A DNA stretch of 64,000 nt from the NCBI GenBank assembly GCA_963696405.1, contig CAVOJY010000006.1:186001-250000 (forward strand), in the 5' to 3' direction. How positions within the stretch are numbered: position 1 is the first letter of the stretch; each line of letters opens with the position of its first letter. Made by a program: the position numbers and the translations under genes. This document shows, piece by piece, positions 30,516 through 40,412 of the stretch. The notes below the pieces were generated by a model. The model was not told the DNA's origin, ran no database searches, and worked only from the letters and a program-made list of their open reading frames with translations. This DNA is from CAVOJY01 sp963696405 (lineage in GTDB: Bacteria; Chloroflexota; Limnocylindria; Limnocylindrales; CSP1-4).

Positions 30516-31277
30516 TCAGGCGCGCGAGGGCAAGCTGGCGACGACGCGGGCCTCCCGCTCCGGGCCTGCCAGCGCGCGCGAGCCCGGCGCCTCCGCGACG
30601 GCCTCCTCCCGGTAGCGAACGTCCACCAGCAAGAGGGTCCGGGCCACGCCCGACATCAGCACCTCCACGGCATCGCCGGCCTGGGCGCCAAGGAGTGCCC
30701 GGCCCATTGGGGAGTCCGGTGCAATCCTGCCCGACCCCGGATCCGCATCCTGGGGCAGAACAATCCGGTAGGTCAGGATCCGGTCGCCGCCATCGTATAC
30801 CTTGACCCGGCTTCCGACCACGGCCTGCCCGTCGAGTTCCGGCACGCGCGCACGGGCGAGGATGTCCTCCAGCACGAGGAGTCGCTCGACGCGCTCGGCC
30901 AGGCCCTCGCCAGTGGCGCCCCGGGGGGTCCGCGCGCCTCCTGTCGCTCCCTTCCCGCCTGCTTCACGCGCCGGGCGACCGGCGCGGGCGACGAGCGCAG
31001 ACAAGTGCTCGACGTCGCGGGCCAGGCGAGCGCGGATATCGGCGGCCATCGGCACGGGCGGGCGCGGTCCCACGTCACGGGAGCCGACCGCGGCACCGAG
31101 GACGGCGCGCGACCGCTCGGCCACTTCGTACGTGCACATGCACGGGCCGCTGGCGGCGCACCCCGAGCAACAGAACGGCAAGCCGAGGAACACCACCGGA
31201 GCCCACGCGAAAGGCGCGTTGCAGTTGGCGCAGGTCCATCGGCTGGCTGCAGGCTTGGCGGTCGGATCGCTTGACAT
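30516..31277 (-). CDS. Cys-rich domain fused to GreA/GreB-like C-terminal domain
   Basis: The N-terminus carries seven cysteines in a compact metal-binding pattern (TCANCNAPFAW, then LPFCCSGCAASGPCMC). A helical segment follows (IRARLARDVEHLSALVA and LAERVERLLVLEDILARA) that would correspond to the Gre coiled coil, and then a GreA/GreB FKBP-like domain (GSRVKVYDGGDRILTYRIVL, then SPMGRALLGAQAGDAVEV). The acidic tip expected in catalytic GreA (GDLSENAEY-like) is replaced by a Gly/Thr-rich loop, so transcript-cleavage activity is doubtful and an RNA-polymerase-binding regulator is more likely. The ATG at 31277 is preferred, with GGAG upstream; two other ATGs lie just before it. It follows 3 bases upstream of the histidine kinase gene. 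Confidence 0.7.
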   Translation of the reverse strand: MSSDPTAKPAASRWTCANCNAPFAWAPVVFLGLPFCCSGCAASGPCMCTYEVAERSRAVLGAAVGSRDVGPRPPVPMAADIRARLARDVEHLSALVARAGRPAREAGGKGATGGARTPRGATGEGLAERVERLLVLEDILARARVPELDGQAVVGSRVKVYDGGDRILTYRIVLPQDADPGSGRIAPDSPMGRALLGAQAGDAVEVLMSGVARTLLLVDVRYREEAVAEAPGSRALAGPEREARVVASLPSRA

Positions 31278-31561
31278 GCCCATCTCCATGGTCGTGGCCG
31301 GCGCGGCGCGCCGCGGAGCCACCATATCTGGCGTCCCTGAACCGACCCGGGAACGTACCGGAAAACTTCATGAACGCTGGCAGGCCGGGCGCGGGGTCCA
31401 GCGGCCGACCGCCGGTTTCACGGAGCTTTCATCCGCGTCCATGGCTTCCTTCGTGTTCGTGTCAGACGCTGATGGGCGACGGCTTCGGGACGTGGCCGCT
31501 GTGCAGGCGCCCTCCCGGTTCCGAGGCACCACACGACCCGGCAGGTCGACAGGAGACAACC

Positions 31562-32881
31562 TTGGACCCGCATTTCCCCGCGATTTCGGCACCCACCGCC
31601 CCGGCCCGGCCCTCCGTTGCCGCGCGTACCGCGGTGCCCGTGCCCTCGGCGCTCGACGCTGCGCTCTCGCAGTTCGACCGCGCCGCCGACCACGTCCAAC
31701 TGGAGCGCGGGATGCGCGCGCTGCTGCGTGTCTCACAGCGCGAGTGGACGGTTCACTTCCCAGTGGAGCTGGATGACGGCGACTTCCGGGTCTTCACGGG
31801 CTACCGCGTCCACCACAACACCAGCCGCGGCCCCGCGAAGGGAGGGATCCGCTTTCACCCGGCGACCGACCTGGACGAGGTTCGCGCCCTGGCCATGTGG
31901 ATGACGTGGAAGTGCGCCCTCGTCGAGGTCCCGTTCGGGGGCGCCAAAGGCGGCGTGACCTGCGATCCCGGCGCCATGAGCTTCGGCGAGATCAACCGGC
32001 TCACCCGTCGCTTCACCACCGAACTCCAAGCCATCATCGGCCCCGACTGCGACATCCCGGCGCCTGACGTCGGGACCAATGCCCAGACGATGGCCTGGAT
32101 CATGGACACCTACTCGATGCACCGTGGCTACTCGGTCCCGGGCGTCGTCACCGGCAAGCCAATTGGCCTGGGCGGGTCGCGCGGACGATCGGACGCCACC
32201 GGCCAGGGTGTCGTGTTCTGCATCGAGCACGCCGCCAGGCGGATCGGGCTCGACCTGCGTGACGCCCGTGTGGCCGTCCAGGGGTTCGGCAACGTCGGCG
32301 AGGCCGCGGCGCGCCTCTTGGCGGACGCGGGTGCACGGGTTGTTGCCGTGACCGACGTCGGCGGCGGCGTCCACCGCGCCGACGGCATCGACCCGCGGAT
32401 GCTCCGCCGGCACCTCGAGGAGTGCGGCACTGTCTCGGACATGCCGGGCACGGATCCGCTCTCCAACGAAGATCTCTTCGCTCTCGACTGCGACGTCCTG
32501 GTGCTGGCGGCGCTGGAGAGCCAGGTCACCGCCGCCAACGCCGACCGGGTCACGGCGCGCATCCTGGCTGAAGGGGCGAACGGCCCGACCACGCCCGACG
32601 CGGACCCCATCCTGTTGCAGAACGGGGTCCTGGTGATCCCCGACATCCTCTGCAATGCCGGGGGCGTGATCGTCAGTTACTTCGAGTGGGTGCAGAACCG
32701 CGAGGCGCTCTTCTGGACCGACCGCGAGATCCGGTCCCGGCTCCGGCGGGTCATCCTCCAGGCGGCCGAGAGGGTCTGGCAGCGGGTCGAACAGGATGGC
32801 GTCGACGCCCGCCTGGCCGCCCACGCGACCGCCGTCGAGCGCGTGGCCGAGGCGACGCACCTCCGCGGCCTCTACCCGTAG
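31562..32881 (+). CDS. gdhA: Glutamate dehydrogenase (Glu/Leu/Phe/Val family)
   Basis: The product shows RVHHNTSRGPAKGGIRFHP, then VEVPFGGAKGGVTCDP with the catalytic Lys, DIPAPDVGTNAQTMAWIMD (split after NAQ), and a Rossmann domain VAVQGFGNVGEAAARLL. ANGPTTPDAD and ILCNAGGVIVSYFEW lie near the C-terminus. It interconverts glutamate and 2-oxoglutarate plus ammonia and could assimilate nitrogen released by purine breakdown. The start is proposed as TTG at 31562 because AGGAGA lies just upstream, giving 439 residues; a GTG about 75 bases later is the alternative. Confidence 0.9.
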   Translation: MDPHFPAISAPTAPARPSVAARTAVPVPSALDAALSQFDRAADHVQLERGMRALLRVSQREWTVHFPVELDDGDFRVFTGYRVHHNTSRGPAKGGIRFHPATDLDEVRALAMWMTWKCALVEVPFGGAKGGVTCDPGAMSFGEINRLTRRFTTELQAIIGPDCDIPAPDVGTNAQTMAWIMDTYSMHRGYSVPGVVTGKPIGLGGSRGRSDATGQGVVFCIEHAARRIGLDLRDARVAVQGFGNVGEAAARLLADAGARVVAVTDVGGGVHRADGIDPRMLRRHLEECGTVSDMPGTDPLSNEDLFALDCDVLVLAALESQVTAANADRVTARILAEGANGPTTPDADPILLQNGVLVIPDILCNAGGVIVSYFEWVQNREALFWTDREIRSRLRRVILQAAERVWQRVEQDGVDARLAAHATAVERVAEATHLRGLYP

Positions 32882-32989
32882 GCGGGAACCGGGTGCCGAC
32901 CTGGCGTGGGATACTTCGCGGCTGACATCGCCCGATACCGGTCCGCCGCCGGGCCCGGGCCCGCGCACCCGCCAGTCCGGAGGTCAACC

Positions 32990-33574
32990 ATGGTCGCCAC
33001 TCCCTCGACGATGCTCCCGCTCGGCACGCCGGCTCCGGACTTCCGGCTTCCCGACCCCGCCGGCCGGCTTCACGCCCTCGTCGACTTCGCCGACGCGGAC
33101 GTCCTGGTCGTCATGTTCCTCTCGAACCACTGCCCGTACGTCCAGCACATCCGGGCGACGCTGGCAGAGGTCGTCGCGGAGTACCAGGCGAAGGGGGTCG
33201 GCGCCGCCGGGATCATGAGCAACGACATCGTCAACTACCCCGACGATGCCCCGGAGCGGATGGCCGAAGAGGTGCGCCGCGTGGGCTACACCTTCCCCTA
33301 CCTCTACGACGAGACGCAGGAGGTGGCACAGGCGTACCGCGCCGCCTGCACGCCGGACTTCTTCGTCTTCGACCGCGATCGAGCGCTCGTCTATCGCGGG
33401 CAGTTCGACGGGAGCCGGCCGGGCAACGACGTCCCGGTGACGGGTCGGGACCTGCGGGCGGCGCTCGACGCGGCCCTGTCCGGCCGGACCGCGCCGGAAC
33501 CGCAGTACCCGAGCATGGGCTGCAACATCAAGTGGCGCGCCGGGAACGAGCCCGGGTACTTCAGCCTGGGATGA
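32990..33574 (+). CDS. Peroxiredoxin-like thioredoxin-fold protein
   Basis: A 194-residue AhpC/TSA-like thioredoxin-fold protein with GTPAPDFRLPDPAGR and the active-site region FLSNHCPYVQHI, which has a single Cys rather than a CxxC. ACTPDFFVFDRD contains the cis-Pro-type loop, and the C-terminus PSMGCNIKW is typical of this subfamily. The ATG at 32990 is preceded by GGAGG. Its stop abuts the stop of the convergent isomerase gene with no spacer. Confidence 0.85.
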   Translation: MVATPSTMLPLGTPAPDFRLPDPAGRLHALVDFADADVLVVMFLSNHCPYVQHIRATLAEVVAEYQAKGVGAAGIMSNDIVNYPDDAPERMAEEVRRVGYTFPYLYDETQEVAQAYRAACTPDFFVFDRDRALVYRGQFDGSRPGNDVPVTGRDLRAALDAALSGRTAPEPQYPSMGCNIKWRAGNEPGYFSLG

Positions 33575-34403
33575 CTACGCCCCCAGGCGCGCCGAGAGCT
33601 CCATGAATCCCGGCAGGAAGCCGAAGTCGGGCTGGTTCGGGATGGCGGGCGCAAACTCGAGACCGATCGAGCCGCGGTAGCCGGCGCGCGCCAGCGCCGC
33701 CAGGATCTCCGGCCACTGCAGCGTCCCTGTGCCCGGCTCGTGGCGCCCGGGGTACTCCGCGACCTGGACGTGGCCGATCCGCTTCCCGGCTCGCTCGATG
33801 ACTTCGACCGGGTCCTGTCCGGCCATGGCCACGTGGTAGACGTCCACGAGAAGCAGCACGTTCGGGCGGTCGATGAGGGTCATCGCGTCGATCGCCGCCG
33901 CGACGTTGGGAAGCAGGTATCGCGGCGTCTCGACGATGGTTGAGCGCCTCGAGGTGGAGGGTGATCCCGACGTCACGGGCGCGATCGGCCGCAAACCGCA
34001 GGTTCTCGACCATCAGGTCGATGGCGTCGGCCCGCGACTGGCCGGGCGAGATGTTGCCGGCCGACGCGTTGATCTTGCGCGCACCGAGCCGCCGGGCAAC
34101 CTCCAGCGCCTCGGGCACGTGCGCCCGGAAGGCGTCGATCTGCGCCGGATCGGCGACAAGGCCCCGGTCGCCGGCTGCCAGGTCGCCGGCGTAGAAGTTG
34201 ATGAGCTCGCCCGTCAGGCCCATGGCGCGGACCCGGTCCGCGAAGTCGGGCGCCGCGAAGCCTCCCAGTCCGGCCTCCGTGGGCCACCACATCTCGATCA
34301 GCTCGAAGCCCGCCGCCTTCGCGCGCTGCGCAGCCTCCAGCAGCGGCAGGTCGCGATAGAGGATGGAGATGTGGGCGGCGAAACGGAACACGGCTCCCTC
34401 CAT
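33575..34403 (-). CDS. hyi: Hydroxypyruvate isomerase-like TIM-barrel protein (one frameshift)
   Basis: A xylose-isomerase-like TIM barrel of about 275 residues after correction. It starts FRFAAHISILYRDLPLLEA with AGFELIEMWWP, continues NFYAGDLAAGDRGLVADP and KINASAGNISPGQSR, and after a frame change near 33943 (a missing base at LEALN/TIVETP) with LLLVDVYHVAMAGQDP, GHVQVAEYPGRHEPGTG and YRGSIGLEFAP. These are the Hyi hallmarks, including the Glu/Asp metal ligands. It would isomerise hydroxypyruvate and tartronate semialdehyde, an end step of glyoxylate/allantoin-type catabolism, but no partner genes are adjacent. Confidence 0.85.
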
Positions 34404-34443
34404 GCGATGGCCCTCGAACGCCGGCGCTGGTGTGGTCGCCCGC

Positions 34444-35334
34444 TCAGGCAGACGGCTCGGACGGCGACGGAGGCTGCGGCTCCGTCGGGGCGTCGGGGCC
34501 CGGCTCGGCGATCGGGGCCGGCGGGACCGGCGGCTCCGGCGCGGCCGACGGCTCGGGCGTGGCCGGCGGTTCGGGCAGGGCGGCGGCGGGCTGCGGCGGG
34601 GCCACGGGCGCCACCGGCGGTGCAACACTGGCCGCAGGCGGCACGGTCGACACGAGCGCGTGAGACTCCGATGCAATCCAGCGGTGAAGCCAGATCCCCC
34701 CGACGAGCGTCCCGAAGGCGGTGAACCCGAAGAACAGGGCGACAATGAGCACGAATACGAGCACCACCCACGCGAACGCGTTGATGGCGTCGCCAACCAG
34801 GCCTCCCCGCAGAACGTCGGCCGTGTCCCTGAGGTCCGCGGCAAGCTTCGCCATCGCGTCGCCGGTCTCCTGGAGCGCATCGCCCTGGTTGCGGATCTGG
34901 GTCGCGATCCCCGCCACGCTGTCACCGGCCTGCGCGATGTTGTCGGCGAGGCTGTTGATGGGGTCGGCGATCGCCCCCAACGGCTTCTGGCCGAGGATCT
35001 CGAACGAGCCGATCTGCTGGGCGATGCCGCGGGCAGTCACCTCGAGCGAGTCGAAGGTGGTGGCAAGGCCGTCGATCGCCGGGAGGATCGAACCGACGGA
35101 CTGGCCGGCCGACCCGATCGGGCTGGAGGCCTTCTCGAGCGTGGTCGCCGCCGAGTCCATGGTCCGGGCGACGGCCTGGATCTTCGTGTCCACGTCCTGC
35201 GCGGACGCGGTCGTGCGGGCGCTGGCCCCGACAGCGATGGCGATCGCGAGGACGGCCAGCGCGATCCCGATGGCGCCGTAGACCAGCAGCGCGCTGCGCA
35301 GCGTGCGCAGATTGGCGAGTGACGACTGCGGCAT
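34444..35334 (-). CDS. Membrane protein with coiled-coil ectodomain and Pro/Ala-rich tail
   Basis: The 296-residue product has one helix near residues 16-38 (YGAIGIALAVLAIAIAVG), then about 140 mostly helical residues with many small side chains (TKIQAVARTMDSAATTLEKA and similar), a second helix near 190-212 (FAWVVLVFVLIVALFFGFTAF), and a tail of about 70 residues rich in Pro, Ala and Glu. The fold suggests a helical-bundle domain between two membrane anchors. I do not recognise a family. It lies next to PspA- and TPM-type genes on the same strand, so an envelope role is likely. Confidence 0.65.
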   Translation of the reverse strand: MPQSSLANLRTLRSALLVYGAIGIALAVLAIAIAVGASARTTASAQDVDTKIQAVARTMDSAATTLEKASSPIGSAGQSVGSILPAIDGLATTFDSLEVTARGIAQQIGSFEILGQKPLGAIADPINSLADNIAQAGDSVAGIATQIRNQGDALQETGDAMAKLAADLRDTADVLRGGLVGDAINAFAWVVLVFVLIVALFFGFTAFGTLVGGIWLHRWIASESHALVSTVPPAASVAPPVAPVAPPQPAAALPEPPATPEPSAAPEPPVPPAPIAEPGPDAPTEPQPPSPSEPSA

Positions 35335-35515
35335 GGCAGCTCCCTCCAGCGGCTCGACCCGCTTCCCGGGCCGGAACGTTCGGCCCCAACTCTACCTTTC
35401 CCGCAGACGGCGCATCGCACCGATCACAGGGGAAGAGACGAAGGCGCGGCCGCCGGATCGACGACCGCACCCCGTGTTCGCGCTGGCTGGGCCGGACCAT
35501 GCCGGCCGCGGGTCC

Positions 35516-36229
35516 TCAGACGCCGGTCTTGAGGGCGGCGAGCCGTGCCTCGACCTCGACGTCCGTCTCGGCGTGGTCGATCTGGCTGAACTGCTCCTCG
35601 AGCGATGAAGCCGAGACCTCCGCCATGCCCCGCGCCATCGCCTCCTGGCGACGGATCCGCTCCTCGAATCGGTTCAGGTCGCTCGTGGGATCCATCACCG
35701 AGACGCTCTTCACGGCCTGCTGGACCTGGAGCTGCGCCTGCGCCATCTTCGCGCGGCTCACCAGCTCGTCGCGCTTCTGGACCAGTTCTTCGCGCCTGAT
35801 GCGGAGCTTGTTCAGGCCGTCCTTCAGTTGGTCGGTCAGGGCGGTCTGCTGGGTGATCTGCGTCTCGAGGGTCTTTGACTGCTCCTCGAAGGCGATCTGG
35901 CGCCGAAGCGCGGTCTTGGCGAGGGCGTCGAACCGGTCGGCGTCCGCGGCCTTGCCGGCCGTGCGCAGCTCATCGGCCTTCCTCGATGCGGCCGCCGCCT
36001 TGCCGCCCCAGTCGGTCGCCGTCTCGGTGGCCTCCTTGAAGTCGTCTTCGGCGAGCCGGAGGTTGCCGACGGTCTGGGCGACCGCCTGCTCAGCCTCAGC
36101 GATGTTGTTGGTGAAATCGCGGATCAGCTGGTCGAGCATCTTCTCCGGATCTTCGGCGCTGTCGAGAAGTGCGTTGACGTTCGCCCGCAGGAGCTGGCCC
36201 ACCCGGCCGAGGATCGAGGACTGTGCCAC
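35516..36229 (-). CDS. pspA: PspA/IM30 family membrane-remodelling protein
   Basis: The 237-residue product is almost entirely helical: an amphipathic N-terminus (ILGRVGQLLRANVNALLDSA), the family motif EDPEKMLDQLIRDF, and long coiled coils up to DPTSDLNRFEERIRRQEAMA. PspA proteins assemble on stressed membranes. The GTG at 36229 is supported by GGAGAG just upstream. It stands between a coiled-coil membrane protein and a TPM-domain protein, all on the same strand. Confidence 0.92.
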   Translation of the reverse strand: MAQSSILGRVGQLLRANVNALLDSAEDPEKMLDQLIRDFTNNIAEAEQAVAQTVGNLRLAEDDFKEATETATDWGGKAAAASRKADELRTAGKAADADRFDALAKTALRRQIAFEEQSKTLETQITQQTALTDQLKDGLNKLRIRREELVQKRDELVSRAKMAQAQLQVQQAVKSVSVMDPTSDLNRFEERIRRQEAMARGMAEVSASSLEEQFSQIDHAETDVEVEARLAALKTGV

Positions 36230-36329
36230 CTGACTCTCCTTCCCTGCTTTCCAGGATTCGACTGACGAGAAGATCTCGCTACGAGATGGTTCGATTGCCA
36301 ACGATACCCGTTGCCGGAGAATCGGCTGG

Positions 36330-38400
36330 TTACCACCGCCCGCCGCGAGCCCGACCGCCACCGCCGCCGAACCCGCCGCCGATCGAGCGGCCGCCACCAC
36401 CACCGAAACCGCCGGATCGACCCGGCGAGCCCCACGAGGTGCCGCCGAAGCCGCCGCCGCGGCCGCCCCCCATGATCATGCCTCCGATTATCGAGCCGAT
36501 GACCGCGCCGGCGATGTCCGAGCCACCCCCGCCGCCACCTCCGCGAGGGCCGCCCCGGTCGTACTGGTCGAAGTCGCCCTGGGCGATGCTGTACGCGGTC
36601 CCGGCCAGTCGCTCTGCTTCTCGGGCCTCCTGGAGCGAGCGGGCAGGATCGGCGGCATACGCGGCCCGTGCCTCCTCCCAGTGGCGCTGCGCCTCGGCGA
36701 GTCGCGTCCGGGCCTGCTGGCCGACGCCGCCCCGGCGCGTCTGAATGTAGTCCGCCGCACGATCCACGGCCGCCGATGCGGACCTCATCTGGGCATCGAG
36801 CGTGGCCTTCTCCCGGGTCCGCTGGTCCGCCGCCGCGCGGATCCCCGCCAGGGCCTCGTTCGCCGCGGTGTTGGCCTGGGTGGCGGCAGTCTGCGCGCCC
36901 AGCACGTCCGGTGCGGCGGCCGCGGCCGCGGTCTTCGCTGCAGCGAGCAGTCGCTCGGCCTCCGCGACCCGGGTGACGACACCTGGGTCGGCCTGCCCGG
37001 CGGCCGCCGCCTGGCGGGCGGCACCCACGTCCGCTTCGGTGTCCTGCAGGAGTCCGGGGAGCGCGTCGCGGGCCTGGTCAAGCGACGCTGCCATCCGGTC
37101 GACCGAATCGAGGAGGGTGCCGGCCTGGGCCAGGGCATCCTGTGCGCCGCGCGCCGCCACGGCGGCCGTTTGCAGTTCGCCGGCCGTCACCGCCGCCGTC
37201 CCGCGACCGGTCTCCGCCGTCACGAACTCGAGCCGCTTCCGAGCCTCCGTGACGTTGCCCTTGACGGCTGTCCAGCTCGCCGCCGCGTAGCTCTCCAGGT
37301 GCGACCTCGTCGCGTCCGCGGCCGGCAGCCGAGCCTCGACCGAGGCGGCCTCCTCGGGGAGCTTCTGGAGGACATCGGGCGCCGTCTTCTGGAGGTCGCG
37401 GAGGGAGTCGACCCGGGCAGCCTGCTCGCCCACCAGCCCTTTCGCCCGGTCACAGCGCGCCAGGATCTCGCGGAGCATGCGCTCGCGGGTCGGCGGGTCC
37501 TCCGGGCGTCGAGTCGTCGAGTTGCTGACGGATGGTGAAGGCCGCCTTCAGCTCTGCGGCAGCGGCGTCGAGCGCCTCTCGGTACGGCTTCGCCGTCTCC
37601 TCGCCGAACTGCGCCTCGGCAAAGCCCAGTTCCTGGTTGGCGTCCTTGATGGCATCGTCGGTGTCAATGAGCTGGCGGTTCGCCTCTTTCGCCAGGTCGC
37701 CGGTGTGCCGGTCGCGCTCCTCGGCGGAGAGCCCCCCGCGCCGCCGGCGCATGAACCGGACGAAGAGGACGTAGGCGACGACCAGGGCGATCACGACGAT
37801 GACGATCACGAGGACCGTCGAGACGCCGCCGGAACCGGAGCCGCCGGATCCCGTCCCGCCGGAGCCCCCGCCCTGGGCCTGCGTGGGCGCCGGGGTGGCG
37901 ACGGGCGGCATCGTGAAGCCGGTGCCGGGGCCCGCGGCGGCGCCGAGACCGTCGGCCGCTGCCGCGACCGCCCCCGCGTAGTCCCCGTCCCCCAGCCGCG
38001 GCTCGACCTCGCTGGCGATGACCCGGTCGACCTCGCTGTTGGTGATGTTGTCGAGCCCGTCGCTCAGCCACAGCGCGTCGGTCCGGTCCTGGAGCGCCAC
38101 CACGAGGAGAGCGTCGTTCACCCCGAGCGAGTTGCGTGCGGCGACCTCGGTGGCGTAGTCCGTGACGCTGAGGTCGTCGGTGCTGTCGACGAAGAGAACG
38201 AACAGCTGGATCCCGTGGTCGCGCTGCAGGCGGTCGAGGGCCCCCTGGATCCTCGGATCGTTGCGGTCGAGCTCGCCGGTCCGATCGGTGATCGTCCCCG
38301 ACAGGCGGGGGATGTCGGCGGCCAGCGCAACCGGCGGGGCGTGGAACGCCGGCACGAGAAGGAGCGCGAGAAGCGCGACCGGGACAAGGAGGCGTTTCAT
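36330..38400 (-). CDS. TPM-domain membrane protein with coiled coil and Gly-rich tail (one frameshift)
   Basis: The product starts with a signal peptide (MKRLLVPVALLALLLVPAF), then a TPM_phosphatase domain (SGTITDRTGELD, LFVLFVDSTDDLSVTDYATE, NDALLVVALQDRTDALWLS) and a Gly/Ser spacer. One membrane helix (VLVIVIVVIALVVAYVLF) precedes a long helical region and a C-terminus dominated by Gly, Ser and Arg (GGFGGGGGRSIGGGFGG). The frame changes once near 37507 (an extra C), where QQLDDSTP leads into PEDPPTRERMLREIL; the two halves together match the roughly 690-residue layout of actinobacterial TPM proteins. Probably surface- or membrane-stress-related along with PspA. Confidence 0.8.
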
Positions 38401-38493
38401 CGATCCACCAGGCGACGAGGAAACCGACGCCGCAATCGTAGCCCGTCGCGGCCCGGCAGGGTCCCCGTCACCGGGGCGGGGCGTCCGCTGGCG

Positions 38494-40412
38494 TCACGGT
38501 GACGCCGGCGGCGGCGTCGGCTCGGGCGCCGACGGTGGCGGCGTGGCTGGCGGGGCCGTCGGCGGTGGTGCGGTGGGGGGCGGGGCCGTCGGCGGCGGGG
38601 CCGTCGGCGGCGGGGCCGTCGGCGGCGGGGCTGTCGGCGTCGAGGCCGGCGTCTCCCACGGCGCCGGTGGGACCGAGCCTGGCGGCGTCTCCGACGGCGC
38701 GGCGGTGCGGACTGGTGTCGGCTTTGCCGTCGGCCGGGCGGTCGGCTGGCACGGCCGGTGCCGGCACGAATCGACGGAAGGGGCAGTAGGGGTCCGGGCC
38801 GGTGGTCCGGCGCGGAGTCGGCTTCGGGGTGGCCGCCGAGGGCCGCGCCGCTGCCCCCTGGGGCCACGCTTCCCCGCGGCGACGCTGCGGCCGCGCTGCT
38901 GCCGCCCACCGTCGGGATCACGCCGGCCTTCGTGAACAGCCGCGCGGACAGCGCTCGAATCCCCGGGACGTTCGGGATCATGATCGATCCGCGCGGATCT
39001 CCGGCACCACCGCTGTGCACGAGCCCGTAGCTGATCACCGAGCGGTACACGCGGTCGCGACCGATCTCCGTGGCGAGCCCCGCGAGGTCCGGAAGGATGT
39101 CCGCAGGGACGTTCGTCTCGATCGTGTCCCCCAGCGCCTTGAGGAAGCCGACCGGGTCACCCAGGAAGCCGCCGTGCACGATGGCATCCTTCATCGAGAC
39201 CAGGATCTCCTGCTGGCGGTCGGCGCGCGTGAAGTCGCTCTCGCCGGCCGCCTTGCGGATGCGCGCATACGCAAGCGCATGTGCGCCATCGAGGTGGTGA
39301 GGCCCGGCGCCGATGCCGAAGCCCCAGACCCCGAAGTCGTGGTAGCCGTTGTCGCAGAACGCGTGATCGGGGTTGACATCCACCCCGCCGACGCTGTCGA
39401 CGAGCTTCACGAACCCCGGCAGGTTGACGACCGCGTAGTAGTCGATCTTGACCTTCAGCAGCTCGCTGATCGCCGCCGCGAGGACATCCGTCCCCTCCCC
39501 GCTCGAGCCCGGGAACGCGCCCGGGTTGCGCCGTGCGTACGCGTACAGGCTGTTGAGCTTCGACCGGAAGATGGACCCGCCCGGGAGCGGGACATCCACG
39601 GTGTCGCGGGGGATCGACACCATCGACACTGTCTTGGCTACCGGGTCGAGCGAAGCCACGATCATGGTGTCCGTCAGGAGCGTCGAGCGTCCCGGTTCGG
39701 AATCCACGCCGAGCAGGAGAACGGTGGTGCGCCGCTGCAGGAGCGGCGGGATCGGCGTCGGGACGGGTGTCGGGGAAACCGTGGGCGACGGTGTCGACCC
39801 GGGCGCGAGCGACACCGAAGGTGCCGTCGTCGACGCGGGTGATGGTGACTGCGGCTCCCAGACGGTGGCCCCGTCGGTCGGGCGGAAGACCGTCTGGGAT
39901 GTCTCGCGAGCGACGTTGGTGACGTAGCCGGCCCCGACCTGGGGAACGATGACCAGGAGTGCGAGGACGATGACGAGGGGAGCGTCGCGCATCCGGAGGG
40001 GCGGCCACCTCGGGTCGACCAGGCTCGAGCCGAGAGCAAGGAGCCGCCAGCCGAGCAGGGCGGCCTGGAGCGCCAGCAGTCCGGCGAGGACCGTCGGGTT
40101 GGCCAGGGTCACGGCCGCACGGATCCCGCCCTCGGTCAGCGCCGCCGCGACCAGGATCCCGCCGGCGATGAGCACGGGAAGGAAGAAGAGGACGGCCGCC
40201 GCGATCCGGCCGGCAGCAGCGTGGCCCAGGCCCGGCACCAGGACGGTGAGGAAGCCGACGAGAGCGCGCGGCGGCGGCGCGGGCTCGCCGCCGCGGTCGT
40301 CGGCCGGGCCGAGTGGACCGGTGGGCACGCTGCTCGGCCGAACGCCACCGGCTCCGTTGCCTGGGCCGCTGCCGAGCGGCGGCGGGTCGTTCGAGTATCC
40401 GTCCATCATCAT
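38494..40412 (-). CDS. LytR-CpsA-Psr family protein with extra N-terminal membrane helices
   Basis: The first 165 residues hold several hydrophobic helices (LTVLVPGLGHAAAGRIAAAV, FFLPVLIAGGILVAAAL, VLAGLLALQAALLGWRLLAL, PLVIVLALLVIVPQ). A Pro/Thr linker follows, then the LCP domain: TTVLLLGVDSEPGRSTLLTD, MVSIPRDTVDVPL, KLNSLYAYARRNPGAF, GVDVNPDHAFCDN, HLDGAHALAYARIR and the Arg-rich SDFTRADRQQEIL. LCP enzymes attach glycopolymers to peptidoglycan. The C-terminus is a PTAPP-type repeat tail that becomes readable only after a frame change somewhere in 38750-38880; the tail then ends at 38494. The gene overlaps the next by ATGA. Confidence 0.85.
38560..38640. repeat. 15-bp tandem repeats encoding PTAPP units
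   Basis: About five copies of a 15-bp unit (GGCCGTCGGCGGCGG, read on the plus strand) lie in the 3' end of the LCP gene and encode Pro-Thr-Ala-Pro-Pro in the minus-strand frame. This is a low-complexity cell-wall-spanning or disordered tail. Confidence 0.75.

Noticed and set aside
36330..37478. Gly-rich coiled-coil protein considered as a separate gene
   Set aside because: It follows directly from the TPM-domain frame through a single extra base near 37507, and the joined protein matches known TPM protein layouts.
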